Part shown: piece by piece, positions 63,764 through 64,000 of the stretch
How positions within the stretch are numbered: position 1 is the first letter of the stretch
Layout of the letters: each line of letters opens with the position of its first letter
Assembly (NCBI RefSeq): GCF_003150675.1
Contig: NZ_QGGB01000010.1
Coordinates: forward strand, 124,001-188,000
DNA from: Rhodohalobacter mucosus
Lineage (GTDB): Bacteria; Bacteroidota; Rhodothermia; Balneolales; Balneolaceae
Direction: 5' to 3'
DNA length: 64,000 nucleotides
The notes under the pieces: generated by a model
What the model saw: only the letters and a program-made list of their open reading frames with translations
What the model was told of the DNA's origin: nothing
The model's database searches: none
Program-made: the position numbers and the translations under genes

Positions 63764-64000
63764 AGATTGCTTTAGATTTAGAATTCATTACGATTCTAAA
63801 ATACAGGGAAATTGAAAGGAAGGCTAATGAAATTAGATCGGCAACGCACAGCGGTTATGATTCTTACATAACTTGCAGAACCCGTCTATTGCCCGATTTC
63901 TGCTTTTTGATTTGGTCACGTCCTGATTTTGATTGAATTACTTTTCCGTTTGGTTCTTCATTAAATCTCTCCGGGTTTCCGGGATCTGCTGGTCACCGGA
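63764..64000. other. Window end without a complete gene
   Basis: No complete gene is visible. On the minus strand a frame stays open from 63864 to about 63992 but has no start codon and is closed upstream by a TGA inside the window. Plus-strand frames are short. Any gene entering from the right would be cut off, so nothing can be called. Confidence 0.3.

Noticed and set aside
63864-63992. Minus-strand open frame near the window end with a natural-looking basic composition
   Set aside because: It has no start codon in the window and an upstream TGA closes it within a few bases, so no gene can be supported.

Overview
The window is a dense, mostly housekeeping stretch of a bacterial chromosome. 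The gene mix (a large Oar-like TonB-dependent receptor, YfhO, a TupA-type ATP-grasp protein, class II DAHP synthase, SecD and SecF encoded separately, FecR and STAS genes) and the acidic proteins point to a Bacteroidota/Balneolota-like, probably marine or halotolerant bacterium. This is inference; no 16S rRNA or other decisive marker is present.

Layout. From 1 to 10 kb: the tail of an unknown gene, a DUF2064 protein, then a rightward locus of TonB receptor, lipoprotein binding protein, two permeases, ATPase, nucleoside phosphorylase and an APH-fold kinase, which reads like an import-and-salvage locus. From 10 to 20 kb: a PH-like membrane protein, ALDH7-type dehydrogenase, TrmH-family methyltransferase, PIN-PhoH ATPase, HI0933-family flavoprotein, a FecR/secreted-protein pair, quinone oxidoreductase and a flippase. 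From 20 to 26.7 kb: cell-surface polysaccharide genes (two GT2 enzymes, TupA-like ATP-grasp, YfhO) with gatC. From 26.8 to 41.8 kb: phosphodiesterase, NAD-type isocitrate dehydrogenase family, TsaD, HtrA protease, Hsp20 behind a sigma-54-type promoter, DAHP synthase, UvrA, SecD, SecF, STAS protein and PurA.

From 41.8 to 45.2 kb lies the most unusual part. A RuBisCO-like protein overlaps a cupin gene, a pair resembling the methylthioadenosine-isoprenoid shunt known from Rhodospirillum rubrum. It is followed by a tandem array of degenerate tRNA-Gly-like units ending in one intact tRNA-Gly(GCC), then a 406-nt duplication carrying the tRNA 3' half, a terminator and a GIY-YIG nuclease gene. The second nuclease copy runs into the antisense strand of a MauE/DoxX gene.

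From 45.3 to 64 kb: PurF, EngB, a sodium:solute symporter, RdgB, a PfkB kinase, a secreted subtilase, a CoA-type Nudix hydrolase, a DAO oxidase with a WbuC cupin, a RelE/ParE-type toxin-antitoxin pair, an M20 amidohydrolase, iron alcohol dehydrogenase, YciI, a LolA-like protein, a giant AsmA-family protein and glutamyl-tRNA synthetase.

Intergenic spaces carry word-like dispersed repeats, including one 171-bp MITE-like element with 22-bp terminal inverted repeats. Two genes seem to have acquired a start (the binding-protein gene) or a stop (rdgB) from such repeats.
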